The notes beneath the pieces were generated by a model. That model worked only from the letters and a program-made list of their open reading frames with translations, was not told the DNA's origin and searched no databases. Shown in pieces: positions 51,541 to 60,144 of a stretch of 64,000 nt of DNA; position 1 is the stretch's first letter, and every line of letters begins with the position of its first letter. Position numbers and translations under genes: made by a program. The DNA comes from Corynebacterium minutissimum (GTDB lineage Bacteria > Actinomycetota > Actinomycetes > Mycobacteriales > Mycobacteriaceae), in assembly GCF_016889765.1 (NCBI RefSeq), contig NZ_CP069533.1:2294001-2358000 (forward strand), read 5' to 3'.

Positions 51541-52404
51541 TTAATACCAAGCCCTGTAAGTGTCTAAAAGGACAACCGGGAATGCTGCACCATAGGCTCC
51601 AATGTTGACGTTGGGGTCAATAAAGAAGGGGCGCGATCCGATCGTTACGTAGTTCTGCACTACTCGACCGCCTGACATAGCGATGCCGGTTCGCGTATCC
51701 ATTTCAACAGAGAGCACTGCGGTGGTCGGGTTGTTGATTTGGATAAACACATCATTATGGTTATGATTGACTATCCTACAGTGCCCGCCAGGTAATAGAT
51801 TGACCTTGATGATGTTGTCATATCTAGGCGCACTACCCGGTATGAGTGGTCGTGCTTCGTATTTATTGTTGGGTAGTAACTGGATGCTGTCTGGCTCGGT
51901 GCTGCGCCATACGCCCGCTGGGATCGTGAATGTGTATTCCACGTCCATACCGTGCAATTGCGCATCGTCCCACATGGTGCCGATACTGCTACCGGTTAAG
52001 TATGCATCCGCGCTAATATCAAATTGGAACAGCGATAGCAAGTCCTCTTCATCGTCATAATAATTTGTGTCGGTCTCGCGGATCGTTACTGGTCTACCAG
52101 CTGGTGCAAGTATCGATTCCACTTTTGTCTTGTAACCCATGAGTGCGTTGTAAGACTGGGCACAATAAGACATGGTAAGTGAAAAAGCGGCTGGGCCTGC
52201 GGTGTGTGTGCCGGGGATCACTTGCTCTCCAAAGCGTCCGCCTAGCTTCACCGTCTGGATATTGAGGTTGTTAGGCCCGTGCAACTTTTGCGCGTCGGTC
52301 ACCCAATGCCCGCCTGTATTAGCTATTTTCTCTGGGTCAGTGTTGAGCTTGTTACCGTCAACTGAGAACTCTGAGCGTTCAATTCTAGCTAAATTCCAGT
52401 CCAT
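51541..52404 (-). CDS. Distal tail (Dit-like) protein
   Basis: A 287-residue protein directly after the tape measure gene (3 bp gap), the usual place for the distal tail protein. It shows MDWNLARIERSEFSVDGNKLN, beta-rich segments and the galectin-like end PNNKYEARPLIPGSAPRYDNIIKV...VLSVEMDTRTGIAMSG. It would join the tail tube to the baseplate. Identity rests mostly on position and fold pattern. Confidence 0.8.
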   Translation of the reverse strand: MDWNLARIERSEFSVDGNKLNTDPEKIANTGGHWVTDAQKLHGPNNLNIQTVKLGGRFGEQVIPGTHTAGPAAFSLTMSYCAQSYNALMGYKTKVESILAPAGRPVTIRETDTNYYDDEEDLLSLFQFDISADAYLTGSSIGTMWDDAQLHGMDVEYTFTIPAGVWRSTEPDSIQLLPNNKYEARPLIPGSAPRYDNIIKVNLLPGGHCRIVNHNHNDVFIQINNPTTAVLSVEMDTRTGIAMSGGRVVQNYVTIGSRPFFIDPNVNIGAYGAAFPVVLLDTYRAWY

Positions 52405-52407
52405 GTC

Positions 52408-55400
52408 TTAAGCCCCCATACCAATAAGTGCTGCGTTACGTCGGATAGAGTCAACATCCTTTTCCGATACTGGGTTATAGATGTTGATCTGGTTATATGG
52501 CCTATCGCCTCGATCTCTATCGCCCTCGCGCTTGCCTGCGTTGAATTCTTTAAGCGTTAAAGCGTCTGGCCGGTGTGATAGGTCAATTGTGCTTGCTAGG
52601 TTGACCTTCGGAATAAAGCTCTTGTGATTGGTGAAAATATTGTCTTCCCACCCAAAGTGCTTCATGAGCTTATCTAGCTTCGGCCAAAGGTCGCGCCCGA
52701 TAGCGTCGCCAATTGAGAAGATTGAGTTTAGGAATGTATCTATGAGGCCTAACAGTGTTTTGAGTAGACCCTTCATACCGTAGATAAACCAGTCCCCGGC
52801 CTTGCGGAAATTGCCTTTGAATAGCTCGCGAATAGCGTTCCAAAAACCGATAAACATCCCCTTGATACCATCGACCAAGTTCTTGATGTTCTCGGATACC
52901 TTGCGCCCCCAGTCTACAATCGCCATTAGCGCCCCCATTGCGCCTTCGACAAAGGCTGGAGCCAAAGTGCCAACAAGCCCGATAACAGCGCCAACATCAG
53001 CGATAAGCTGAGGTAACATCTCAATAATCCGGGGTAGTGACTCGGAAACGCTTTCGAAAATCTTCGTAATGTTTCCGATAAATTCCTCATCGCTAAAGGC
53101 TTCTACTGCCTTAGTGATGAGGTCAATAACCAGCGGAACCAGTGGCGGGATCTGCTCGGTTAAGACCGGCAATACTTCCTGAACCAACTTAGCGATCGTC
53201 TCACCGATACGCTGGCCTGCACCGTCTGCACCTATACCACTAAACAGCTCACCCAACTGCTTCGCGATCATTCCGAAGAATTCCGCAACGACCGGGATTA
53301 TCGGCTGGAGATCTCGGAGAAGTTGCGTTATTCCCTCAAATAGTGTAAGGATACCATCTTTAAGCGCGGTGTTAGAGCTGAACTCAACTAGCATATCGAT
53401 GATCAGCTTGAGACCTTCGGCTATGACGTTCGCGAAATCACCGATAAAAGGTGCCGCGTTTTCGATGATCTTTGCCAGACCCTCGCCCGCGTGGCTAAAC
53501 AGTCCACCAAAAGCGCCGCCCAAAGACTCGATAATTTGAGCGACTGGCCCGGCTATTGACGTGAGAGCCTTGAGTCCGTCGGTTAAACCGTAGACAATTG
53601 AGGTAATGCCTTTAGAGAATCCTGGCTTGGTTGATAACTCCGCAACAAAGTTGGCGACCATGACCACTGCGCCGCCTAGGTAGTTAATAAGCGTCGTAAT
53701 CAACGGCTCGTTATTGCGTATAAGCGTTGAAATGGCGTTAGCCACACTATTCAGCGCTGGCCCGAATTGACCCGCGAGAGTGCCGAATAAGCGCCCAATT
53801 GAGGGGGCTAGGCTCGCCATCACCTTGAGCGCGCTGACAATACTGTTAACAACTGAGACAATGCCGGTATTAAATTGAGGGCTTGCGGATAGCTGCTGGA
53901 TGAACGTTGCAAAGATTGAAACGGCCTCGCCAACACCTGAGATAATGCGCGTGAGCGCTGGACCCATATTGGTAGTGACGGTAGCGATTGTGTCTAGCAC
54001 ATTTTTGACAACATTACCAATCATTGTGAGCAATTCGCCAAAAATGCTACCAATTCTAGGTGCTGCGCCTGCTAGGTTGCTTGTGCCGCTAATGAGGGCT
54101 GCAAACATATTATTAGCGCCGCGTGCGAAATCACCACTAGAGAGAATCCCCGCCAACAGGTTAATGAGGTTGCCCAGTACTTGCCCTGCTTGCTTCATTG
54201 AGGTAACAAAGCGCGGGATACCGTCGATCATCACTCCGAACAGGTTGCGCCATGCTGGAGCGGCTACCGCCATGGCGTCGCGCGCGCCGTTGAACAATTC
54301 CGCCATCTTGCCCTGAACGTGAGCTGAATTGATAACGCTGGCAAACTGCTTGACATCTTGCGCCATCTGGCTAAATGTGGTAACGCGTCCACCCGCCATA
54401 CCTTTAAGAAGGCCGATCGTGATATCCCAAACAGCCTTGAGAAGGGTAGCCATATCTTTAAGCGCGGCTATGCCCTGGTCGATAAGGTCGATAAACTTAC
54501 CCGTAGCGATAGCGTCGGTTAACCATCGATCGATATAGTCAACAACCCGCCCAAGCCATACGGTCAAGAACGGCAACATCTGCGAACTGGCTGCTACTAG
54601 CTTAATGAAAGCTTGTGTCAACTGCGCCAAGACTGGAGCCATAAGCTTCATTGACCATGCGACATTAGCGAAGATCACCTTGAGATGGAGAAGGGTCTCT
54701 GGCTTCATCAGCGTCTGAGATACGGCCTTGAGAATAATGCCGGTAGCGTGACCGATCGCATTCATACCAGCCGACAAAATAGGCATGATCGTGTGGATCA
54801 TTGCCTTGATAGAGTCTCCGGCGACTTCGAAAGCAGACTCGCCGATAGACTCGAACATATATTTGAAGTTGTGTAATTCTTCGTCTAGCTGCTCGCCAAT
54901 AGTCTTAAACGCGGCTTTAAACCCGACTAGGGCTAGTCCCGCGCCTGCTAGTGCGCCTGGTAATAATAAGGCTGCTCCGCTTGCGGTAACCAGACCCTTA
55001 CCTAAGGTGAGAGCCATGCTGGAAAGGCTCGCCATCGACGCAAGAACTGGAGCGGATAACAGGGGAGTGAGGAAGGTAGCGCCACCAACAATAGCGCCAC
55101 TGATAAGGGTAGCTTTAGCGGCTGCTATTGACATAGCTTTAAAAGCGCCTGCCACCCCGTAAACAGCGCGCTTTGTGCGCCCTAATGACATCTCAAGAAG
55201 GCGTAATGATGCACGGGTAGCGACCAGATAAGGCTTTGAAATAACCGGCTTGACTTTGGCTACAATAGTCTTGCCTAAAGTCTTGAGCTGCGCCCAGACA
55301 AACCCGAAAGACTTGCCCATAAGCGGTGCCACTTTAGCTACTACGGTGCCGCCTAATTTCGTAATAGCTGCTCGCGTTGCAACAGCACCAGCGCCTAGCT

Positions 55401-55935
55401 TTGTGTGAATTGTCTTCGTGATAGGCTTGCGGATCGCGTTGAGTACCGCAAGAGTCTGACCTGCGCCGCGTAATACCGCCGTAACGCGCGCCGTGACTGG
55501 TCGGCTGATAGCTCGAATCTGCGCGCGCGCTTTAGCTGCGCCGCGAATGACGGGGCGGATATGAGCCTTGATAGGCTTAGCGACCACCCGAAGGGCTGCG
55601 CGCGTCTTCGACAGATCAAGAAGGCCATTAGTACGTCTACCAACAGAAAGCGCGCGTCGCGTGTCCCGCTCTAATGCTTTTGCGGCTGCGCGCTGCTTCG
55701 CTATAGCCCGGCCTAAACCTTTAGTATTGACCCTGAGATCAATATCACCGTCTAGTCGCTTGAGTTGTGCTCGCGTTTGTGCTAATGACTGCTTAGTAAG
55801 CTTCGCTTCAACCTTGATATTAAGCGTCGTGGCCTCTTGAACGGCCTTGAGCTTAGCGCGCAATTCCTGCTTAAACCCGGTTAGGTCTGGCGTGACCTTG
55901 ATACCGAGCTGGCCTACTGTCTTGCGCGCTGACAT
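52408..55935 (-). CDS. Tail tape measure protein
   Basis: At 1175 residues this is the longest gene of the window. The N-terminal 250 residues are basic and helical (LTKQSLAQTRAQLKRLDGDIDLRVNTKGL). Many hydrophobic and Gly/Ala-rich segments follow (LISGAIVGGATFLTPLLSAPVL, GKGLVTASGAALLLPGALAGAGLALVGF). A long central part repeats a pattern like FAGLIAQIIESLGGAFG. It sets tail length and helps DNA entry. It follows the chaperone pair, as in all siphoviruses. Confidence 0.93.
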   Translation of the reverse strand: MSARKTVGQLGIKVTPDLTGFKQELRAKLKAVQEATTLNIKVEAKLTKQSLAQTRAQLKRLDGDIDLRVNTKGLGRAIAKQRAAAKALERDTRRALSVGRRTNGLLDLSKTRAALRVVAKPIKAHIRPVIRGAAKARAQIRAISRPVTARVTAVLRGAGQTLAVLNAIRKPITKTIHTKLGAGAVATRAAITKLGGTVVAKVAPLMGKSFGFVWAQLKTLGKTIVAKVKPVISKPYLVATRASLRLLEMSLGRTKRAVYGVAGAFKAMSIAAAKATLISGAIVGGATFLTPLLSAPVLASMASLSSMALTLGKGLVTASGAALLLPGALAGAGLALVGFKAAFKTIGEQLDEELHNFKYMFESIGESAFEVAGDSIKAMIHTIMPILSAGMNAIGHATGIILKAVSQTLMKPETLLHLKVIFANVAWSMKLMAPVLAQLTQAFIKLVAASSQMLPFLTVWLGRVVDYIDRWLTDAIATGKFIDLIDQGIAALKDMATLLKAVWDITIGLLKGMAGGRVTTFSQMAQDVKQFASVINSAHVQGKMAELFNGARDAMAVAAPAWRNLFGVMIDGIPRFVTSMKQAGQVLGNLINLLAGILSSGDFARGANNMFAALISGTSNLAGAAPRIGSIFGELLTMIGNVVKNVLDTIATVTTNMGPALTRIISGVGEAVSIFATFIQQLSASPQFNTGIVSVVNSIVSALKVMASLAPSIGRLFGTLAGQFGPALNSVANAISTLIRNNEPLITTLINYLGGAVVMVANFVAELSTKPGFSKGITSIVYGLTDGLKALTSIAGPVAQIIESLGGAFGGLFSHAGEGLAKIIENAAPFIGDFANVIAEGLKLIIDMLVEFSSNTALKDGILTLFEGITQLLRDLQPIIPVVAEFFGMIAKQLGELFSGIGADGAGQRIGETIAKLVQEVLPVLTEQIPPLVPLVIDLITKAVEAFSDEEFIGNITKIFESVSESLPRIIEMLPQLIADVGAVIGLVGTLAPAFVEGAMGALMAIVDWGRKVSENIKNLVDGIKGMFIGFWNAIRELFKGNFRKAGDWFIYGMKGLLKTLLGLIDTFLNSIFSIGDAIGRDLWPKLDKLMKHFGWEDNIFTNHKSFIPKVNLASTIDLSHRPDALTLKEFNAGKREGDRDRGDRPYNQINIYNPVSEKDVDSIRRNAALIGMGA

Positions 55936-55936
55936 G

Positions 55937-56341
55937 TTAACCCCCGAGAAGTGTTAGGGAAGTACCCCAGTCCATTTCCGCAACCCTCTTTGCCTTTGCG
56001 CTACCCACTTGTGTGTGAATGTGTGGCTCTGGTGGTTCAATGATTGGTGTGAATCGTGCTTTATTTTGTGCGGCTGCTTGTGCCGTGAAAAAGACACCAT
56101 CGGTAATGTGCGCTAAGAGTGATTGCGTTGACCCCCACCCGATAAACTTAGCGTTACCTAATGTGTCTGCGCGGTGTAGTGACATTGGTTCATGTTGTAA
56201 CCTCGTGATAAGTTGAGCTAACCGGTCCGCGCTCTTGTTATCGGCTAGCCACTTATCAGCGTCCACGTGATACAGTGCGAACAGATCCGACCACACGTTA
56301 GGATGTGCTGCAATGTATTCTTTTAGCTTTGCTCTTTTCCC
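55937..56341 (-). CDS. Tail assembly chaperone, frameshifted C-terminal part (gpGT-like)
   Basis: This frame has no ribosome binding site of its own. Read from the slippery site at 56335-56341 it continues RAKLKEYIAAHPNVWSDLFALYHVDADKW and gives 132 residues, so the fused product is about 241 residues. The fused protein would bring tape measure and tube subunits together. The GTG at 56296 is only an internal codon. Confidence 0.82.
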   Translation of the reverse strand, partial: GKRAKLKEYIAAHPNVWSDLFALYHVDADKWLADNKSADRLAQLITRLQHEPMSLHRADTLGNAKFIGWGSTQSLLAHITDGVFFTAQAAAQNKARFTPIIEPPEPHIHTQVGSAKAKRVAEMDWGTSLTLLGG

Positions 56342-56661
56342 AGCTCTGCCGCATAGGACAAAGTGAGGCTCAAAGCCTTATTGAGGCCACCGTAACCGGC
56401 TGTAAATTCGCGGAACTTATCAGCGTTGACGGCAAAGTTATCGGTCACATAATCGATAAAGTCCGCGACAGACTCCATATCTAATGACTGGAGGTCTGTA
56501 TCCTCGTCACCATCGATATCAAAACCGAGAGTGGTTAAGCGGCCAATGAGTCGCGCCTGGTCTGCTGCGTAGACAGTCGCGAAAGGTCGCAAAAGGTTAG
56601 AACCCTCGATATCGGCAAAGTTGAGTACTTCTGGTGTGGTGGTCTCGGTGTTATTTGACAT
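56323..56661 (-). CDS. Tail assembly chaperone, short form (gpG-like)
   Basis: A 112-residue protein between the major tail gene and the tape measure gene. It is acidic and helical (DIDGDEDTDLQSLDMESVADFIDYV) and ends AELGKEQS. Near its end GGGAAAA (minus strand, 56335-56341) is in the right phase for a -1 slip into the next frame. It is the usual pair of phage lambda G/GT type. Confidence 0.85.
   Translation of the reverse strand: MSNNTETTTPEVLNFADIEGSNLLRPFATVYAADQARLIGRLTTLGFDIDGDEDTDLQSLDMESVADFIDYVTDNFAVNADKFREFTAGYGGLNKALSLTLSYAAELGKEQS
56335..56341 (-). promoter_or_regulatory. Programmed -1 frameshift heptamer
   Basis: G GGA AAA, in the zero frame of the gpG-like gene, fits X XXY YYZ. 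A -1 slip skips the stop at 56323 and opens the 55937 frame. Lambda uses the similar GGGAAAG. Confidence 0.82.
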
Positions 56662-56708
56662 ATGATTACCTTTGTGCTAGGGGGTCGGTGTTATTGGCGG
56701 GGTAGTGG

Positions 56709-57284
56709 TTACTTAGCTACTGGCGGGAACCATTCCCAAAGAAGCTGGCCACCAGAACCCGCGCTTTGAGTAGCGGAACCGTTAATAGCCAAGTTGATCG
56801 GAATCTCGGTGAACTCCTCAAGAGAGAAGTTAGGGAAGGAACCCTTAAGAGATACGTTAGGAAGGTAAAGACCCGCTACATTCTCTTCATCCTCGACAAC
56901 GATGAAAAACGCCTTATTGGTAGCCTGCGCGTTAGCGCCGATCTTTACACTGCCGGTGCCGCTGCTAGCGCCGAAGGCTAACTGGAAGGTCTCGGCCTCA
57001 AGGTTGACAATGTGCAAAGTGCCGGTGACGTTTTCAGCGGATCGGGTAGTGCGAAGAGAGAGACGATCCCAAGAGCGCTTAGTGGTGGTGTCTCCGCCAT
57101 CGGTAGAGAACTCCGGCATGGATTCGGAAGAGTGATCGCCGATCCATTTCCACTCGCCCTCCGACTGCGCCGCGCCGCCTTTGAACTGGTAGCTGGTGAG
57201 AGAGAAGGGCTTTTTGTCGGCCTCGGCGTAGTAGACGTGTCCTAAGCCTGCAATATTGAGCTTTGCGGATGATGTGGTAGCCAT
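56709..57284 (-). CDS. Major tail tube protein
   Basis: A 191-residue beta-rich protein (ATTSSAKLNIAGLGHVYYAEADKKPFSL, then RTTRSAENVTGTLHIVNLEAETFQLAFGAS, then NFSLEEFTEIPINLAING) typical of actinophage tail tubes. It lies upstream of the chaperone genes. Just before its ATG, the IS3 element has replaced the original AAAGGA ribosome binding site; only GGG and C-rich IS sequence now precede the start, so translation is likely weak. Confidence 0.88.
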   Translation of the reverse strand: MATTSSAKLNIAGLGHVYYAEADKKPFSLTSYQFKGGAAQSEGEWKWIGDHSSESMPEFSTDGGDTTTKRSWDRLSLRTTRSAENVTGTLHIVNLEAETFQLAFGASSGTGSVKIGANAQATNKAFFIVVEDEENVAGLYLPNVSLKGSFPNFSLEEFTEIPINLAINGSATQSAGSGGQLLWEWFPPVAK

Positions 57285-57288
57285 GTGC

Positions 57289-57292
57289 TATT
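57289..57292. repeat. Target site duplication TATT (left copy)
   Basis: TATT directly before the left IS end is repeated directly after the right end at 58616-58619. A 4-bp duplication suits an IS3-family element. Confidence 0.85.
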
Positions 57293-57338
57293 TGGGGTTG
57301 CCCGCAAATCGTGGACACGTAGTGGAGCTACCTAGTGG

Positions 57339-58238
57339 CTAGGCAGCTATTTCTTTTCTACTGGTGGTTAGACCAATGTGGTTTTCGAAGTCGACGGGGC
57401 TGACCATCCCGAGTGCAGAGTGCCGGCGCCGGCGGTTGTAGACGACTTCAATCCAGTAGGCAACGGCCTTGCGTGCAGCATCACGGGTCGCCCAGCGCTG
57501 CCGGTCATAGAATTCAGTCTTTAGCGTCGACCAGAACGACTCAGCCATCGCGTTATCGAAGCACACACCAGTACGCCCCACAGACTGGGCAATGCCCAGG
57601 TTGCGGCAGACCTCCCAGAGCTTCTCACTGGTAAATTGCGTTCCGCGGTCAGCGTGAAACACCAGCCCATCAGGAACATCACCGCGTAGCGTATGCGCCA
57701 TCCGCAGGGCCCGTTCAACCAGGTGTGTGTCTTGAACGCTATCCATAGCCCAGCCCAGTACCCTGCGGGAATGACCATCGCGGACCGCGCACAAGTACAA
57801 CCAGCCCTCACCGGTGCGCAGGTAGGTAATATCTGACATCCACACTCGGTTGAGCTGACCAGTATCAAACATGCGCTTGACCAGGTCAGGAAGAGTTGAC
57901 TTACGCTTGGCTTGAATCGTTGTCACCGGGACAAAGGCACGCGGTGAAATCCCTTCAATGCCCATCATGCGCATCCGTTTAGCCACAGTCTTGCGATTCA
58001 AGGTGATCTGGTAGCGCTCGGCAAGCTCTGCGGTGATCCGCGGAGCACCATAAACCTCATCGGAGTCTTTCCAAATCTGATGAATCTTTCGGTCAACATC
58101 ATCGTAAAATGCTGCCCGATCATCTTCGCCGGATAGTCGTTTCTGCTGCGCATGGGCCCATTTGTAGTATCCAGACCGAGATACTTTTAATAGTCGTGCC
58201 ATGCGCTTGATGCTGTAGTTCGCCTTCTCCTGCTGCAT
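57339..58238 (-). CDS. IS3-family transposase OrfB (DDE integrase)
   Basis: A 299-residue catalytic subunit with an rve-type DDE core: Asp in VWMSDITYL, Asp in VFHADRGTQFTSE, Glu in NAMAESFWSTLK. The N-terminal HTH_21 segment is SRSGYYKWAHAQQKRLSG and EVYGAPRITAEL. Its ATG overlaps the orfA stop (TAATG). The active OrfAB fusion normally needs a -1 shift; no clean slippery heptamer is visible at the AAAAG before the orfA stop, so reinitiation at TAATG may serve. Confidence 0.95.
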   Translation of the reverse strand: MQQEKANYSIKRMARLLKVSRSGYYKWAHAQQKRLSGEDDRAAFYDDVDRKIHQIWKDSDEVYGAPRITAELAERYQITLNRKTVAKRMRMMGIEGISPRAFVPVTTIQAKRKSTLPDLVKRMFDTGQLNRVWMSDITYLRTGEGWLYLCAVRDGHSRRVLGWAMDSVQDTHLVERALRMAHTLRGDVPDGLVFHADRGTQFTSEKLWEVCRNLGIAQSVGRTGVCFDNAMAESFWSTLKTEFYDRQRWATRDAARKAVAYWIEVVYNRRRRHSALGMVSPVDFENHIGLTTSRKEIAA

Positions 58239-58555
58239 TAGTTCGAACTTTTCTGCTCGCGTTGCTTCGCGGCGAAGAAGGCTGTCGCTTTTGACAAAAA
58301 CTCGTTATCCATCTTGGCTTCTGCCAGCTCCCGGCGCAGACGAGCATTCTCAGCTCGGAGGTCAGCCTCGCTCATCCCATCGGAGGATCCTCGGCGTTCA
58401 CGTTCGAGTTTGACCCACCGGCCCAAAAGCCCGGCGGAAACACCGATTTCCTTAGCCACATGAGCGATCGGTCGCTCTGACTCGATTACCAGGTTCGCGG
58501 CTTCACGCCGGTACTCCGGCGTGTACTTCTTGCGCTGTTGACTCACAATGAACAT
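58238..58555 (-). CDS. IS3-family transposase OrfA
   Basis: A 105-residue HTH_Tnp_1 protein: KKYTPEYRREAANLVIESERPIAHVAKEIGVSAGLLGRWVKLERERRG, then a leucine-zipper-type helix (DLRAENARLRRELAEAKMDNEFLSKATAFFA). It binds the IS ends and joins with OrfB. Confidence 0.93.
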   Translation of the reverse strand: MFIVSQQRKKYTPEYRREAANLVIESERPIAHVAKEIGVSAGLLGRWVKLERERRGSSDGMSEADLRAENARLRRELAEAKMDNEFLSKATAFFAAKQREQKSSN

Positions 58556-58596
58556 CCTCTCTTACGGACACAAGATCCGTACAAATAGGGTGTCCA

Positions 58597-59031
58597 CTAA
58601 ACGAGGGTAACCTCATATTCCTTTGCGGTGTGGGTAGATGCGACTATGGGGATCGCAAAATCAAACCGTGTAATTGTGTGGTCTTCAAGGTCAGAATCGA
58701 CCTCGTACGGATACCCCATTCCCCTAGAAATATGAGATATCCCCCCGTGCTTATTGCTGTAGCCAGCATACCATAGGCGAAGGGCATTATGTCTTAATGT
58801 GTTAGCTAGATCATATGCGGTTGAGTATTCACGCGCGTAAATAGAGAGATCGACATCACCCATAAACCCAACCTCACGCGGCCCGTTGTTGATCTCTTGC
58901 GGTGACCCAACATCGACAATAACTAGCGGGAGTGAGCCTGGATCATCAGGCCATCGCCTAAATTCGGTAGTGACGTGTTTAGGGGCACAATCTCGGATAA
59001 ACTGCAAGACAAAGCGGTTAACGTCCATCAT
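58597..59031 (-). CDS. Tail terminator protein, C-terminus altered by the IS
   Basis: A 144-residue protein (DVNRFVLQFIRDCAPKHVTTEFRRWP, DLSIYAREYSTAYDLANTLRHNALRLW) in the place of the siphovirus tail terminator. The IS right end supplies the last codons (YEVTLV and stop). Without the IS the frame would read THTAKE then TAG. The body is unchanged, so function may survive. Confidence 0.78.
   Translation of the reverse strand: MMDVNRFVLQFIRDCAPKHVTTEFRRWPDDPGSLPLVIVDVGSPQEINNGPREVGFMGDVDLSIYAREYSTAYDLANTLRHNALRLWYAGYSNKHGGISHISRGMGYPYEVDSDLEDHTITRFDFAIPIVASTHTAKEYEVTLV
58616..58619. repeat. Target site duplication TATT (right copy)
   Basis: Second copy of the 4-bp IS3 target duplication. In the pre-insertion gene these bases belong to the stop codon region (GAATAG on the minus strand). 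Confidence 0.85.
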
Positions 59032-59037
59032 GTGCCC

Positions 59038-59352
59038 CTATTGTGTGAATTTTCGCCAGATGTGGTGGCCTGGATGATACTTGCCAGACTTGTAGTGTTT
59101 GAACCCTAGTTCTAATGCGTAGTGCGCCGGATCGTAGCTCACGATGTAGTGGTCTGCTAAACCTTTTAAGGTCTCAATCTCCCGCGCAAATTGACCCTCA
59201 GAGTACGGATGACCTGCGAAATGAGCATTGATAGTTGACTGTAGCTTTTGCTTTTGTGACTCGACTATTGCCTCATATTCAGGCGTATCACTAACCATAC
59301 GTGCGACAGTGCGGTTAAGTGCTTTATCGCTAATAAATTCGATATCAGGCAT
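59038..59352 (-). CDS. Neck protein, DUF5403-like
   Basis: A 104-residue protein (ALNRTVARMVSDTPEYEAIVESQKQKLQSTINAHFAGH, then YEVSYD-like HYIVSYDPAHYALELGFKH) between the head-tail stopper and the tail terminator. The pattern fits DUF5403/HK97 gp10-like neck proteins of actinophages. It overlaps the upstream gene by one base. Confidence 0.72.
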   Translation of the reverse strand: MPDIEFISDKALNRTVARMVSDTPEYEAIVESQKQKLQSTINAHFAGHPYSEGQFAREIETLKGLADHYIVSYDPAHYALELGFKHYKSGKYHPGHHIWRKFTQ

Positions 59353-59708
59353 TATGTCGGCCTAACCTTCACACCCCGTGAGCGTAAGAATACGTTGTAA
59401 TGAGCGGTTCTAGGTGAGTTGTCGTAATAGCGTGTCGGCCCTACTTGATCCCAGTGCCCCCGGTAGTGACCTGTAGGAATGTAGACAGTGCACGAAGTAT
59501 CCCCCGGCCACGTACCTCGCGCAATTGCCTTAATTGTTGCACCTGCTGCGGTTGCCGTCTCGTCTTCACTGACTGGCTGGACTGTAACGCCCGTCACAAT
59601 GATAGGCGGCATGTCTTTAACCTCGCGGCCTAGGTCTGTATCCACGGCTTTGCGGTTAGTGACAAAAAGGGTAGTGTTCCCCTTATCTATAAGTCTACCC
59701 ACGTCCAC
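59352..59708 (-). CDS. Head-to-tail stopper protein
   Basis: A 118-residue beta-rich protein (MDVGRLIDKGNTTLFVTNRK, PIIVTGVTVQPVSEDETA, WPGDTSCTVYIPTGHYRGHWDQVGP). Order in the block and beta-barrel-like pattern suggest the gp16-type head closure protein. It overlaps the connector gene by 22 bp. Confidence 0.7.
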   Translation of the reverse strand: MDVGRLIDKGNTTLFVTNRKAVDTDLGREVKDMPPIIVTGVTVQPVSEDETATAAGATIKAIARGTWPGDTSCTVYIPTGHYRGHWDQVGPTRYYDNSPRTAHYNVFLRSRGVKVRPT

Positions 59709-60118
59709 CCCACGTTGTCGTGATAGTAGTTCTTCACCCGGTTACGTGCGTAGCCATCAGTCTCAGGCATGATCGTGTTATACACACCCCCGGCCCCTAG
59801 CTTGCTCAACTCTTCATCCAAGACATCAAGCAAACCAGACGCTACCTTGAGGTTCATACTATAGGAGTAATCACCCTCAGATTCGCGGGTATAGATCGAA
59901 CCGTCAGCGCGAAAGACTCGCGCTACCATCTCCGCTTCAACATCGGCAACTAGTCGTTTATAAGACTCAACATTGGAGACATTGCGCTGGAGATTAGGGA
60001 CTCGCGTCTCTAGAAGTCGCTCCGCCCTGTCTAGCAACAGCGGCGCATACTGCTTTTCCGTTGTTGTCAACGGTCGCAATAATGAGACCTCAAGATCCGC
60101 CGTTGTTGCTAGTGCCAT
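59687..60118 (-). CDS. Head-tail connector, Gp19/Gp15/Gp42 family
   Basis: A 143-residue helical protein (LATTADLEVSLLRPLTTTEKQYAPLLLDRAERLLETRVPNL, VEAEMVARVFRADGSIYTRESEGDYSYSMN) that matches the actinophage Gp19/Gp15/Gp42 adaptor family. The ATG at 60118 is preferred because AAGGGG lies 8-9 bases upstream; a GTG at 60127 is too close. Confidence 0.85.
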   Translation of the reverse strand: MALATTADLEVSLLRPLTTTEKQYAPLLLDRAERLLETRVPNLQRNVSNVESYKRLVADVEAEMVARVFRADGSIYTRESEGDYSYSMNLKVASGLLDVLDEELSKLGAGGVYNTIMPETDGYARNRVKNYYHDNVGWTWVDL

Positions 60119-60144
60119 GTGGCGCACCCCTTGTTAGTAGTTGT

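Larger units (their letters stand above)
57293..58615 (-). mobile_element. IS3-family insertion sequence, complete (1323 bp)
   Basis: Imperfect 26-bp inverted repeats mark both ends: TGGGGTTGCCC...GTGGACAC (57293-57318) and, read inward from the right, TGAGGTTACCC...GTGGACAC (58590-58615). Both begin with TG, as usual in this family. It encodes OrfA and OrfB on the minus strand and is flanked by TATT. It inserted at the stop codon of the tail terminator gene. Confidence 0.93.

Noticed and set aside
55937..56296. Independent 119-residue gene starting at GTG 56296
   Set aside because: No ribosome binding site; the slippery site upstream explains the frame as a continuation.
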